Below, in pieces: positions 8,863 to 16,820 of a stretch of DNA of 64,000 bases. The DNA is from CAVWGP01 sp963754645 (GTDB lineage Bacteria; Pseudomonadota; Alphaproteobacteria; Bin65). Both the position numbers and the translations under genes were made by a program. The notes beneath the pieces were generated by a model that was given only the letters and a program-made list of their open reading frames with translations, was not told the origin of the DNA and ran no database searches. The stretch is taken from the NCBI GenBank assembly GCA_963754645.1, contig CAVWGP010000011.1, positions 806,001 to 870,000 on the forward strand, given 5' to 3'. The stretch's first letter is position 1. Every line of letters begins with the position of its first letter.

Positions 8863-10236
8863 ATGTCGGAAAAATTGCACATCGTCGAAAGCGCGCCGAA
8901 TTCCGTTCCGCTTCTCGTTCTCATGGAGAGCGAACTCGAAGCCTGGCTCGGCGGCCAGCCGGCCGCCGCCGCGTCCTGGGTGCGCGCCGCCGGCTTCAAG
9001 GGCAAGGCCGGCGAGACTTGCGCGCTGCCGGGCGACGGCGGCGTTGCGCGCATCTTGGTCGGCTGCGGCGCCGAAACCGCTGATCTCTGGCGCATCGCCG
9101 GGCTGCCCGGCCGTTTGTCGGCGGGCCACTACCGGCTCGAGGGCGGTGCCGCGCCGGCGCCGGCGGCGCTGGGCTGGGCGCTCGGCGCCTATCGTTTCGA
9201 GCGCTACAAGGAAGACAAGCGCCCGCGGGCACAACTCATTTGGCCGGCCGGGATCGACCGCAATGCCGTCGCCGATCTCGCCACGGCCATTCATCGCGTG
9301 CGCGATCTGGTCAACACGCCGGCGGCCGATATGGGGCCGAGCGCGCTCGGCGCCGCCATCGCCGAAGTGGGCGCGCGCCACGGCGCCAAGGTTTCGGCCA
9401 TCGTCGGCGATGAACTCCTGAAGCAAGGCTATCGCGCCATCCACGCCGTGGGGCGCGCCGCGGCCGATCCGCCGCGGCTCATCGATCTCACCTGGGGCGA
9501 CGAGGCGCGGCCCAAAGTCACGCTGGTCGGCAAGGGCGTGTGCTTCGACAGCGGCGGCCTGGACCTCAAAACCGCCGCCGGCATGCAGATGATGAAGAAG
9601 GACATGGGCGGCGCCGCGACCGCGCTCGGCCTCGCCGAAGCGATCATGGCCGCGAAATTGCCGGTGCGTTTGCGCCTGTTGGTGCCGGCGGTGGAGAATG
9701 CCGTGTCCGGCAATGCCTATCGCCCGCTCGACATCATCAAGGGCCGCAACGGTAAAACCATCGAAATCGGCAACACCGATGCCGAAGGCCGCGTGATCCT
9801 GTCCGACGCGCTGGTCGAAGCGGCGGCGGAAAAGCCGGCGCTCATCATCGATTTCGCGACGCTCACCGGCGCCGCCCGCGTGGCGCTCGGTCCCGAGCTG
9901 CCGGCGCTGTTCGCCAACAATGACGGCGTGGCCGAAGCCTTGATGAAACATGGCACCGCCGAGGACGATCCGATGTGGCGTCTGCCGCTGTGGCCCGGCT
10001 ACAAGGGCCTGGTCGAAGGCGACACCGCCGATCTCACCAATGCGCCCGAGGGCGGCATGGCGGGCGCCATCACCGCCGCCCTGTTCCTCGAAGCCTTCGT
10101 CGAAAAAGGCGTGCCCTGGGTCCATTTCGATACGTTCGCCTGGAACCAAAAAGCGCGGCCCGGCCGGCCCAAAGGCGCCGAAGCGCTCACCCTGCGCGCC
10201 TGTTTCGCCATGATCAAGGAACGCTTCGCGGTTTAA
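8863..10236 (+). CDS. M17 leucyl aminopeptidase family protein
   Basis: The protein has 457 residues from the ATG at 8863, which has GGTGG upstream; an in-frame start 144 bases earlier would add a segment overlapping the GST promoter. The M17 two-metal signature 'NTDAEGR' is present. So is 'GKGVCFDSGGLDLK', holding the catalytic Lys and the first metal-binding Asp. The N-terminal macro-like domain is shorter than in E. coli PepA (503 residues), as in PepB-like alphaproteobacterial members. It removes N-terminal amino acids from peptides in the cytoplasm and is usually a Zn/Mn hexamer. Its 3' end overlaps the convergent ModE-like gene by 23 bases. Confidence 0.92.
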   Translation: MSEKLHIVESAPNSVPLLVLMESELEAWLGGQPAAAASWVRAAGFKGKAGETCALPGDGGVARILVGCGAETADLWRIAGLPGRLSAGHYRLEGGAAPAPAALGWALGAYRFERYKEDKRPRAQLIWPAGIDRNAVADLATAIHRVRDLVNTPAADMGPSALGAAIAEVGARHGAKVSAIVGDELLKQGYRAIHAVGRAAADPPRLIDLTWGDEARPKVTLVGKGVCFDSGGLDLKTAAGMQMMKKDMGGAATALGLAEAIMAAKLPVRLRLLVPAVENAVSGNAYRPLDIIKGRNGKTIEIGNTDAEGRVILSDALVEAAAEKPALIIDFATLTGAARVALGPELPALFANNDGVAEALMKHGTAEDDPMWRLPLWPGYKGLVEGDTADLTNAPEGGMAGAITAALFLEAFVEKGVPWVHFDTFAWNQKARPGRPKGAEALTLRACFAMIKERFAV

Positions 10237-10597
10237 GTCGGCGCTTCGCCATCAGCCGGCGAATCGCGGCGGCGTCGGCGGCGGCGGCTTTGGTCGCGCG
10301 TTGTTCCATGCGGCGGTAGTGCCGCAACACGGCCGCGCCGGTCGAGGTCAAGCGCGCGCCGCCGCCTTTGTCGCCGCCTTTTGCCGCGGCGACCAGCGGC
10401 GCCTTGAAGCCGCTGTTCATTTCGCCGATCAGCGTCCATGCGCGTTTGTAGCTCATGCCCATGCGCCTGCCCGCCGCCGCGATCGAGCCTTTCGCGCGAA
10501 TGCCTTCCAGCAGCTCGGCCTTGCCCGGGCCGATCGAAAGATCGGGCTCGAGCTTGATCCAGAAGCGCGCCGGCGCAGGTTTCCTGGCGGTGGCCAT
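10214..10597 (-). CDS. ModE-like winged helix-turn-helix regulator (single domain)
   Basis: The protein has 127 residues from the ATG at 10597. The core 'KAELLEGIRAKGSIAAAGR' and 'MGMSYKRAWTLIGEMN' match the N-terminal DNA-binding domain of ModE (LysR-type wHTH), as in the molybdate-responsive repressor. The C-terminal molybdate-binding (MOP/TOBE) domains are absent, so it belongs to the short ModE/MopB group that senses something else or acts as a constitutive binder. No molybdate transporter is nearby. The 3' end overlaps the aminopeptidase gene on the other strand. Confidence 0.8.
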   Translation of the reverse strand: MATARKPAPARFWIKLEPDLSIGPGKAELLEGIRAKGSIAAAGRRMGMSYKRAWTLIGEMNSGFKAPLVAAAKGGDKGGGARLTSTGAAVLRHYRRMEQRATKAAAADAAAIRRLMAKRRLKPRSVP

Positions 10598-10716
10598 GGC
10601 GCCATTTGACCACGGCACGCGGTCGGCCGCGAGTGGCCGGCGCGCGTGAACGCCCATGGCTTGCGGCCCGGCCCTGAAATGCGTAAGCCCGCTCCGCCCA
10701 CCGCCGAGCCGGAACC

Positions 10717-11640
10717 GTGTCAACCGCCGCACCCGCGCATTCCAACGCCGATCGCCCGTTTCTGGCGATTCTGTTCATGGTGATCGGCGTCTCGAGCCTT
10801 GCCGCGATGGACGCCTTCGGCAAATCGGCGGTCCTTCTCCTGCCGGTGGCGCAGGTCATGTTCCTGCGCGCCATACTCACCTTGGCGATGTTGCTGCCGA
10901 TCGTGGCCGCGAATGGCGGCGCGCGCGCGATTCGCACTGCCCAGCCGCGCCTGCAATTCGCGCGCGTCGCGTGTTCTTGCATTTCGACGCTGGCGTTTTT
11001 CTACGCCTTGCGCCATTTGCCGCTGGCGACCGCGATTTCGATCGCGTTCATCGCGCCGCTGCTGATGACGGCGCTGTCGGTGCCGCTGCTCGGCGAGAAG
11101 GTCGGTTGGCATCGCTGGGGCGCCATCGTCGTCGGCCTCGTCGGCGTGCTCGTGATAACCCAGCCCGGCGCCGGCACCGTGCCCTGGCTGCCGGCGCTGC
11201 TTTGCCTCGTCGCGGCACTGGGCTACAGCACGTCCATGGTCCTGTCGCGCCGGCTGACGCGCACCGATAGCGACATCGCGCTGATGTTCTACGGCAATTT
11301 CGGGCAACTCCTCGTCATGGGCGCGATCACGGCCTTCGTGTGGCGCGAGCCGAGTTGGACCGCGATCGGCTTGATCGGCGCCATGGCGCTGCTGCTGGTG
11401 TCCGGGCAATGGTTTTTGGTGCGCGCGTTCCGCTTTGGCGCGGTCGGGATGCTGGCGCCGTTCCACTACATCGAATTGCCGATCGCCGCCGTGATCGGCT
11501 GGTTCGTGTGGCGCGAATTGCCGGAAAACGCGGTGTGGTACGGCGCCGCCATCGTGGTCGCGAGCGGCCTTTATGTGCTGTGGCGCGAACGCGTCCGCGC
11601 GGTCGAAGCCCGCCTCAGCCGAGCCGTCCCGACTGCTTGA
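10717..11640 (+). CDS. DMT-family (EamA) membrane transporter
   Basis: The protein has 307 residues starting at a GTG (10717). It has about ten hydrophobic segments in two EamA repeats. 'FLRAILTLAMLLPIV' and 'LRHLPLATAISIAFIAPLL' lie in the first repeat, and the matching 'YIELPIAAVIGWFVW' lies in the second. These inner-membrane drug/metabolite exporters move amino acids, nucleosides or drugs; the substrate cannot be predicted. Its end overlaps the convergent SDR gene by 26 bases. Confidence 0.88.
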   Translation: MSTAAPAHSNADRPFLAILFMVIGVSSLAAMDAFGKSAVLLLPVAQVMFLRAILTLAMLLPIVAANGGARAIRTAQPRLQFARVACSCISTLAFFYALRHLPLATAISIAFIAPLLMTALSVPLLGEKVGWHRWGAIVVGLVGVLVITQPGAGTVPWLPALLCLVAALGYSTSMVLSRRLTRTDSDIALMFYGNFGQLLVMGAITAFVWREPSWTAIGLIGAMALLLVSGQWFLVRAFRFGAVGMLAPFHYIELPIAAVIGWFVWRELPENAVWYGAAIVVASGLYVLWRERVRAVEARLSRAVPTA

Positions 11641-12595
11641 GCCAGCCATAGGCGTCCTCGACCATGACGCGCAGCGGCACCGATTGATAGCCGAGTTCGT
11701 CGCTCGACTTGGTCGAAACGATGCGCGGATGCGCCAGCACCATCGAAACGCCCTCGGGCGTCGCCTCCGGCTCGCGGCCGGTGAAGGCCGCGAGGCCCAC
11801 CGCGGCGCGGGCATAGGCTCGCAGCACCCAGCCCGGCACGACGAAGCGCGGCACGCGCTGGCCGACGACTTCGCCGAAAATGGCGATCAATTCGCGGAAG
11901 CTGCCATCGGTGCCGCCGAGCAGATAATTGTCGCCGGCTTGCCCGCGCTCGGCGGCGGCGATGAGCGCCTTGGCCACGGCCTCGGCGTGGCAAAAACTGC
12001 CGGCGCCGGGCGGAATGCCGGGCAGCCGCCGCTTGGCCGCCATGACGATCATGCGGCCCCAGCCGTGATCGTCGTAGCGTCCGAGAATATGCGCCGGATT
12101 GACGATGACGGCGGGCAGGCCCCGCGCCGCCGCGGCTTTCACCGCGGTTTCGGCCAGCGTCTTGGTGCGCGTGTAGTTGACCCAGGAGCCGAGTCCCGTT
12201 TGCGGCGTCGCCTCCGATATCGTTGCGTGTTCCATGCCGAAGGTCGCCCAGGTCGAAACATGGACGAAGCGCTTGGCCTTGCGCCGTTCCGCCGCCGCGA
12301 TCACGGCCGCCGTCGCATCGACGTTGTCGCGCGTCTGCTGCGCCGCGTTGCGCGACCACATCGAGGTGTTGGCCGCAACATGAAACACCGCGTCGGCACC
12401 CTCGGGCAGCGCCGCCGCGATCGAGCCGGCGTCGTGGAGATCGCCGGCCGCGAAGCGGATGCGAAAGTTCTCGAACCCACGCAGGTCCGAGCTGGCGCGG
12501 TGTAGCGCCACCATGTCCCAGCCCGCGGCGGCCAGCTGCTCGACGAGGTTGCGCCCGAGAAAACCGGTGGCGCCGGTCACGAAAGCAAGCGGCAT
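11615..12595 (-). CDS. NAD-dependent epimerase/dehydratase (extended SDR)
   Basis: The protein has 326 residues from the ATG at 12595. The first residues 'MPLAFVTGATGFLGRNLVEQ' are the Rossmann TGxxGxxG motif at the expected place, so I rejected a start 27 bases upstream. The catalytic pair is 'YTRTKTLAE' (YxxxK), with an upstream Ser in 'VHVSTWATFG'. The fold resembles dihydroflavonol reductase/HpnA-like epimerases. It could reduce or epimerise a sugar or lipid head group. The radical SAM gene 7 kb away is HpnP-like, so a hopanoid link is conceivable but not shown. It is convergent with the DMT transporter. Confidence 0.85.
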   Translation of the reverse strand: MPLAFVTGATGFLGRNLVEQLAAAGWDMVALHRASSDLRGFENFRIRFAAGDLHDAGSIAAALPEGADAVFHVAANTSMWSRNAAQQTRDNVDATAAVIAAAERRKAKRFVHVSTWATFGMEHATISEATPQTGLGSWVNYTRTKTLAETAVKAAAARGLPAVIVNPAHILGRYDDHGWGRMIVMAAKRRLPGIPPGAGSFCHAEAVAKALIAAAERGQAGDNYLLGGTDGSFRELIAIFGEVVGQRVPRFVVPGWVLRAYARAAVGLAAFTGREPEATPEGVSMVLAHPRIVSTKSSDELGYQSVPLRVMVEDAYGWLKQSGRLG

Positions 12596-12764
12596 GGCAA
12601 AGCGATCCCGGCGGCCCAGCACCCTGTGACGGCGCGCACAGCGTCGGCGCGCCCTTCATGGCACAATAGCCTTCGAATGAAACTCGTGTGAATGCCCGTT
12701 TCAGGTCCGGTTCAGCATGGATCGGTTAAAACTGCACTCCAGCGCCCAGGAAAGGATCGCCGTC

Positions 12765-12980
12765 ATGTTGGAACTGAGCAAATTGAACGCACTGACGCCG
12801 GCCCAATGGGCCGCGTCGCTGCTCGATCGCGTCGCCTATATCAAGCCCGTGTCGAACGAAGGCGCGACGGTCTACGCCGTCCACGCCGCCGACGGCACCC
12901 GCATCGCCATCATCGGCGACCGCGAAACCGCCTACGCCGCCGTGCGCCAGCACGAACTCGAACCGATGAGCGTGCATTAA
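12765..12980 (+). CDS. DUF1150 family protein
   Basis: The protein has 71 residues. I chose the ATG at 12765 because AGGAAAGGA (12748-12756) lies at good spacing before it; an in-frame ATG at 12717 would add 16 residues. 'VYAVHAADGTRIAI', 'RETAYAAVRQHELEPMSVH' and the C-terminal position are characteristic of DUF1150, a small alphaproteobacterial protein of unknown function. It is often found beside small heat-shock protein genes, but none is present here. It diverges from the SDR gene. Confidence 0.8.
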   Translation: MLELSKLNALTPAQWAASLLDRVAYIKPVSNEGATVYAVHAADGTRIAIIGDRETAYAAVRQHELEPMSVH

Positions 12981-13040
12981 GCGCAGGTTGTGCATTCACG
13001 GGGTCTGTACCGCAAACGCCATATTAGATTTCCGACGGTT

Positions 13041-13077
13041 GTCATCTCGACCGAAGCGCCGAAGGCGCGTAGCGGAG
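13041..13077 (-). repeat. Dispersed repeat A, copy 1, one end (split by the IS110 element)
   Basis: The sequence from GTCATCTCGACC to the GCGGAG at 13072-13077 matches one end of the repeat family seen at 20423-20668 and 58578-58806 (reverse orientation). The match stops abruptly where the IS110 element begins and resumes at 14304. Confidence 0.8.
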
Positions 13078-13092
13078 CGACTGTCTTGGTTG

Positions 13093-14029
13093 TCAAGCGC
13101 TTTGCCATGGCCGTTGATCTCGTACAATGGCGTTGAGGATCGTTAGGAGTTTGCGTGCGGCGGCGATGAGGGCGAGTTTCTTGGCTTTGCCGGCGGCGAC
13201 GAGCCGGCGGTAGTAATCGCGGATGACCGTGTTGTGAACGCTGCCAACCAATGTTGCCATATAGATCGCGTTGCGAACCGACTTGCGACCGCCGCCGATC
13301 ATACGTTTGCCGCGGAAAGTGCCGCTGTCGCGGCTGATGGGCGCGAGCCCCGCCAGATGCGCGATCTGGCGCCGCGTGAGCGTGCCAAGCTCGGGGAGTT
13401 CGGCGATCAAGACCCGCGCGGTCTTGTCGCCGACGCCGGGGACGGATGTCAGCAGGTCTTCGTTGGCGCGCCACAGCGGCGAGTTGCGCATCGTGTCGTC
13501 GAGCTCGCGTTCGAGCTCGGTGACTTCCTTTTGCAACGCGGCCTGGATGCGCTGCGCGCCGCGGATCAAACGCGGCTGGCTCAAGTGCTCCATCCGGTTG
13601 TTCTCGGCGACGATGATCTCGATCAGCTGCCGCCGCCGGGCGACAAGCTCGGCGAAGGCGCGGCGCGCCGCGTCGGGCAACGCGCGCGGCTCCGGCCGAA
13701 TGACGTTGGCGAAGTGCGCGATGACCTCGGCGTCAAGCCGGTCGGTTTTGGCCGCGCGGTCCGCTGGCGCGCGCAAAATCGCGGATCTGGCGCGGATTGA
13801 CCACCGCCAAGGGCAATGCCTCGGCGGCGATCGCCGCGGCCACAACCTGCTCGTACCCGCCGGTGGCTTCGAGCACAATCAACCGCGGCTGCAATCGACG
13901 CAACCGCTCGACCAGCTCGACCAAACCGGCGCTGTCGCGCGTGACGGAAAAGGTCTCGCCCCGCGGTCGGACGTGCACCACCAATTCGCGTTTCGCGACA
14001 TCGATGCCAACAAAGATTTCCTGTTCCAT
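13093..14029 (-). pseudogene. IS110-family transposase (DEDD recombinase), frame broken by a +1 base
   Basis: The product would be about 311 residues from the ATG at 14029. The N-terminal RuvC-like domain has 'FVGIDVAKREL' (first Asp), 'VLEATGGYE' (Glu) and 'KTDRLDAEVIAHF' (Asp pair). The C-terminal Tnp domain carries 'LTSVPGVGDKTA' and 'ISRDSGTFRGKR', with the catalytic Ser of IS110 recombinases. The frame changes near 13757-13763, where removing one C restores 'ASGRAAKTDRLDA'. All active-site residues are present in the joined product. The break may be a sequencing error or may have inactivated the copy. Such enzymes act with an element-encoded bridge RNA to insert a circular donor at a short target. 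Confidence 0.88.
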
Positions 14030-14303
14030 GACCCATCCTTGCAAATCCGGGCTCGCCAGGCGGCCCAAGCGACTGTCCGGGTTCTGAGGAACAACGGGCG
14101 GGGCGCCACGCTCCACTTCGGGCTTATTGGCCCCAGGGACCTTCGGGCTCCCGCCCGCCACCGCGGGCCTTACTTTACCCGCAATCCGACCAACGCACAC
14201 CGCGTCCGCAGGTGGGATGGCGGGCCTACGCCTGACTCTGCGAACGGTCGCTTCGGCCCGCCATCCCACCTGCTCTCAATCTTGCCTCGCACGAACAGAT
14301 ACA
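14030..14303 (-). ncRNA. Candidate bridge RNA region of the IS110 element
   Basis: This 274-base noncoding left end lies between the element boundary and the transposase start. Read on the minus strand it contains, in order: AGGTCCCT (14142-14135), identical to the left half of the target including the CT core; AGTGGAG (14117-14111), complementary to the right half of the target (CTCCGCT here with one G-U pair, CTCCACT in the copy at 58.7 kb); ACAGTCGCTT (14076-14067), identical to the element's right end plus CT and the first base of its left end; and GCAAG (14042-14038), able to pair with the left end CTTGT with one G-U. This is the left-target, right-target, left-donor, right-donor guide order described for IS110 bridge RNAs. 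Transcription itself is not shown. Confidence 0.7.
14210..14271 (-). repeat. Perfect 17-bp inverted repeat in the IS110 left end
   Basis: The arms at 14210-14226 (AGGTGGGATGGCGGGCC) and 14255-14271 are exact reverse complements around a 28-base loop. The structure lies 5' of the guide segments of the candidate bridge RNA. It could be its 5' stem-loop or a transcription-blocking hairpin protecting the element from read-through. Confidence 0.8.
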
Positions 14304-14452
14304 AGGGACCTCGACCGGACAAGCCACACCGCGTTTGACGGCAAGGCGCTCGTCCACCCGAGGTCCCTCGACGACCACCGCCTTCGGCGGTGGCGCGCTC
14401 GGGATGACGCCACTGGGAAATGCAAGAAAAATTACGTCGAAAGAAGTGTGAA
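14304..14452 (-). repeat. Dispersed repeat A, copy 1, remaining part
   Basis: Continues the repeat interrupted at 13077. It contains the strand-reversed forms of the conserved blocks: GGGACCTCGACCGG, the hairpin CCACCGCCTTCGGCGGTGG, CTCGGGATGACGCCA and the terminal GTGTGAA. It lies just downstream of ubiD, which is convergent to nothing here, so it may also supply a 3' structure. Confidence 0.8.
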
Positions 14453-14506
14453 TGCGGTAGCGCCTTCGCCCGGGGCGACAGAAATTGTGAAACGCGGTCC
14501 GCACTA

Positions 14507-16021
14507 TCACTTCCAAATCCGCCTCCCGCTGCCCGGCAGCCCCAGCGCCGACCACATCGCGTCGACCTTCGCCACCACGTCGTCGCTCATGCGGATGGCG
14601 CGGCCCCAGTCGCGATTGGTTTCGCCGGGCCATTTGTCGGTGGCGTCGAGGCCGATCTTGGAGCCGAGGCCCGACACCGGCGAGGCGAAATCGAGATAGT
14701 CGATCGGCGTGTTCTCGACCACGGTGATGTCGCGCGCCGGGTCCATGCGCGTTGCCACCGCCCACATCACGTCCTTCCAGTCGCGCGCGTCGATGTCGTC
14801 GTCCACGACGATGACCCATTTCGTGTACATGAATTGCCGGAGGTAGGACCACACGCCGAACATCACGCGCTTGGCGTGGCCCGGATAGGCTTTCTTCATC
14901 GCCACCACGGCGATGCGATAGGAGCAGCCCTCGGGCGGCAGCCAGAAATCGGCGATCTCGGGAAATTGCTGGCGCAGCAGCGGAATGAACACCTCGTTGA
15001 GCGCCTCGCCCAGCGCCGAGGGCTCGTCGGGCGGGCGGCCGGTGAAGGTCGAGAGATAGATCGGGTCGCGCCGCATGGTGATGGCCGAAATGCGGAACAC
15101 GGGAAATTTTTCGATCGAATTATAGAAGCCCGTGTGATCGCCATAGGGGCCTTCGTCGCCGCTCTCGTCGAGCGACACATGGCCTTCGAGCACGATCTCG
15201 GCCTCGGCCGGCACTTTCAGCGGCACGGTCTTGCAATCGACCAGATCGAGCTTCTTGCCGCGCAGCAGGCCGGCGAATTGATATTCGCTCATCGTGTCGG
15301 GCACCGGCGTCACGGCGGCGAGGATCGTGCCCGGATCGGCGCCGATCACGGCGGCGGCGGGCAGCGGCTCGCGGCGCGTCTTGGCCCAGCGCGCGTGATG
15401 CTGCGCGCCGCCGCGATGGCGCAGCCAGCGCATCAGCGTCGTGTTCTTGCCGGTGACTTGCAGGCGATAGATGCCGAGATTGAACGCATCGGCGCGCTCG
15501 CCCTCGGGGTCCGGGCCTTGCGTGACGATGAGCGGCCAGGTGATGAGCGGCGCCGGCTCGCCCGGCCAGCAAGTTTGCACCGGCAGCTTGACGAGATCGA
15601 TCTCGTCCGCGGTCCACACGATCTCCTGGCACGCGGCGCGCGACACCGTGCGCGGCTTCATGGTGAGCACGGTCTTGACCAGCGGCAGCATGTCGAAGGC
15701 CTCGCGCCAGCCGCCGGGCGGCTCGGGCTGGCGCAGGAAGGCGAGGGTTTCGCCGAGCGCGCGCAGTTCCGCGGGCTTGCGCCCCATGCCGAGGGCGACG
15801 CGCTCGACCGTGCCGAACAGATTGACAAGCACCGGGATCGGCGACCGGCTGCCGTCTTCGCGCACCACGTTTTCGAACAGCACCGCCGGGCCGCGCTCGG
15901 CGAGCAGGCGCGTTTGAATCTCGGTCATTTCGAGCTTGGCCGAAACCGGCGCCGTCACGCGCACCAGATCCTTGCGGCGTTCGAGCTCGGCGATGAAATC
16001 GCGCAGCGAAGCGAATGTCAT
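14507..16021 (-). CDS. ubiD: UbiD family decarboxylase (3-polyprenyl-4-hydroxybenzoate decarboxylase)
   Basis: The protein has 504 residues, the normal UbiD length. 'EGPYGDHTGFYNS' is the prenyl-FMN/active-site block. 'EIVLEGHVSLDE', 'YIAVVAMKK'-like 'RIAVVAMKKAYPGHAKRVM' and 'VVVDDDIDARDWKDVMWA' complete the family core. With prenylated FMN made by UbiX, it removes the carboxyl group of 3-polyprenyl-4-hydroxybenzoate in ubiquinone synthesis. ubiA, the preceding pathway step, lies 6 kb away at 22110-23075. No ubiX is in the window. UbiD homologues that act on other aromatic acids exist, but the motifs and genomic setting favour the ubiquinone enzyme. Confidence 0.9.
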   Translation of the reverse strand: MTFASLRDFIAELERRKDLVRVTAPVSAKLEMTEIQTRLLAERGPAVLFENVVREDGSRSPIPVLVNLFGTVERVALGMGRKPAELRALGETLAFLRQPEPPGGWREAFDMLPLVKTVLTMKPRTVSRAACQEIVWTADEIDLVKLPVQTCWPGEPAPLITWPLIVTQGPDPEGERADAFNLGIYRLQVTGKNTTLMRWLRHRGGAQHHARWAKTRREPLPAAAVIGADPGTILAAVTPVPDTMSEYQFAGLLRGKKLDLVDCKTVPLKVPAEAEIVLEGHVSLDESGDEGPYGDHTGFYNSIEKFPVFRISAITMRRDPIYLSTFTGRPPDEPSALGEALNEVFIPLLRQQFPEIADFWLPPEGCSYRIAVVAMKKAYPGHAKRVMFGVWSYLRQFMYTKWVIVVDDDIDARDWKDVMWAVATRMDPARDITVVENTPIDYLDFASPVSGLGSKIGLDATDKWPGETNRDWGRAIRMSDDVVAKVDAMWSALGLPGSGRRIWK

Positions 16022-16066
16022 GGCGGCAATCTAGGGCGCCGGGCGAAAAAGCGCTATGGAGGAGCC

Positions 16067-16811
16067 ATGGCCGCCCGCCGTTTCCCCGCCGAGTTTGCCG
16101 ACCTGCTGACGCCCAAGGGCCGCCGCATCCTGGACGGACGCGATGCGGCGGCGGGCGCGCTGGCGCAAGCCGATCGGCCGTTCCTGGCGCTGACGGGCTG
16201 CATCGAGCGCGCCTTCGCGGCGGACATCGTCGCGCCGCTGGAGCGCGCGCTTTACCCGCATCTCGTTCCGCTGGTGCGCGGCATCCCGCCTGAATCGATT
16301 TCCGGCCAAACCCGCAATCATCAGGAACGGCTGATCAAAACCGTGCGCTCCCGCACCGCCTATTTCGAGCGCCGCACCTCGCGCGCCTGGCGCGCCGCCG
16401 AACGCCTCGGCCTGATGCGCATGATGGACAGCGACTTCCTATGTCCGCTTCGCCGAAATTCTCGCCGGCCGCGCGCTCGACCGGCGCTTCGGCCGGCAAA
16501 TCCTGTGCTACGGCGAAGGCGACTATGCCGGGCCGCACACCGATCACGTGCCCGAAGATCCGCGCGCCCGCGGCGGCTATGTCGATCTGCATTTGTCGTT
16601 CAGCGGTCCGGGCGTGGCGCAGCAACTTCTCGTTTATGCCGAGGGCGGCCATTTTCGCCACGTCGCCGATGTCGCGCGCGGCGGCACGATCACGGCCTAT
16701 CGCCTGCCGTTCTGGCACTACACCACGCCGCTTGTGGTAAAACGCGGCCACGCGCGGGCCCGGCGCTGGGTCGTGCTCGGCACGTTTCGATTTTCGGCTC
16801 ACGCAAAATAG
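16067..16811 (+). pseudogene. 2OG-Fe(II) oxygenase, frame interrupted by one base
   Basis: It starts at ATG 16067 with a strong GGAGGAG just before. The first frame gives about 124 residues ('FPAEFADLLTPKGRRILDG' onward), ending near 'MMDSDF'. The rest is in the next frame: 'YVRFAEILAGRALDRRFG', then 'GPHTDHVPEDPRARGGYVD' with the HxD iron-binding pair, and a C-terminal 'HYTTPLVVKRGHARARRW' with the second His and the 2OG-binding Arg region. Skipping C16439 joins the frames. The joined length is about 248 residues. I read this as a probable consensus error in a real dioxygenase gene. It diverges from ubiD, with 45 bases between the starts. Confidence 0.7.
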
Positions 16812-16820
16812 AGGCACATC

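Larger units (their letters stand above)
13078..14303 (-). mobile_element. IS110-family insertion sequence, ends defined
   Basis: The element is 1226 bases between two copies of the dinucleotide AG (13076-13077 and 14304-14305), which read CT on the transposase strand. Outside these, the flanks join into an uninterrupted copy of repeat A when compared with the copies at 20.4 and 58.6 kb. This gives the insertion point directly. There are no terminal inverted repeats or longer target duplication, as expected for IS110 elements, which recombine at a 2-base core. It holds one transposase gene, a 274-base noncoding left end upstream of it and a 15-base right end downstream. Confidence 0.88.

Noticed and set aside
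13755..13765. Programmed frameshift in the IS110 transposase
   Set aside because: Frameshifting is used by IS1/IS3-type elements; IS110 recombinases are single-frame. Removing one C restores a normal protein.
13041..14452. Possible CRISPR array or integron attachment site from the repeated blocks
   Set aside because: The repeated blocks are hairpins of different sequence with no regular spacer length; the structure is explained by repeat A plus an IS110 element.
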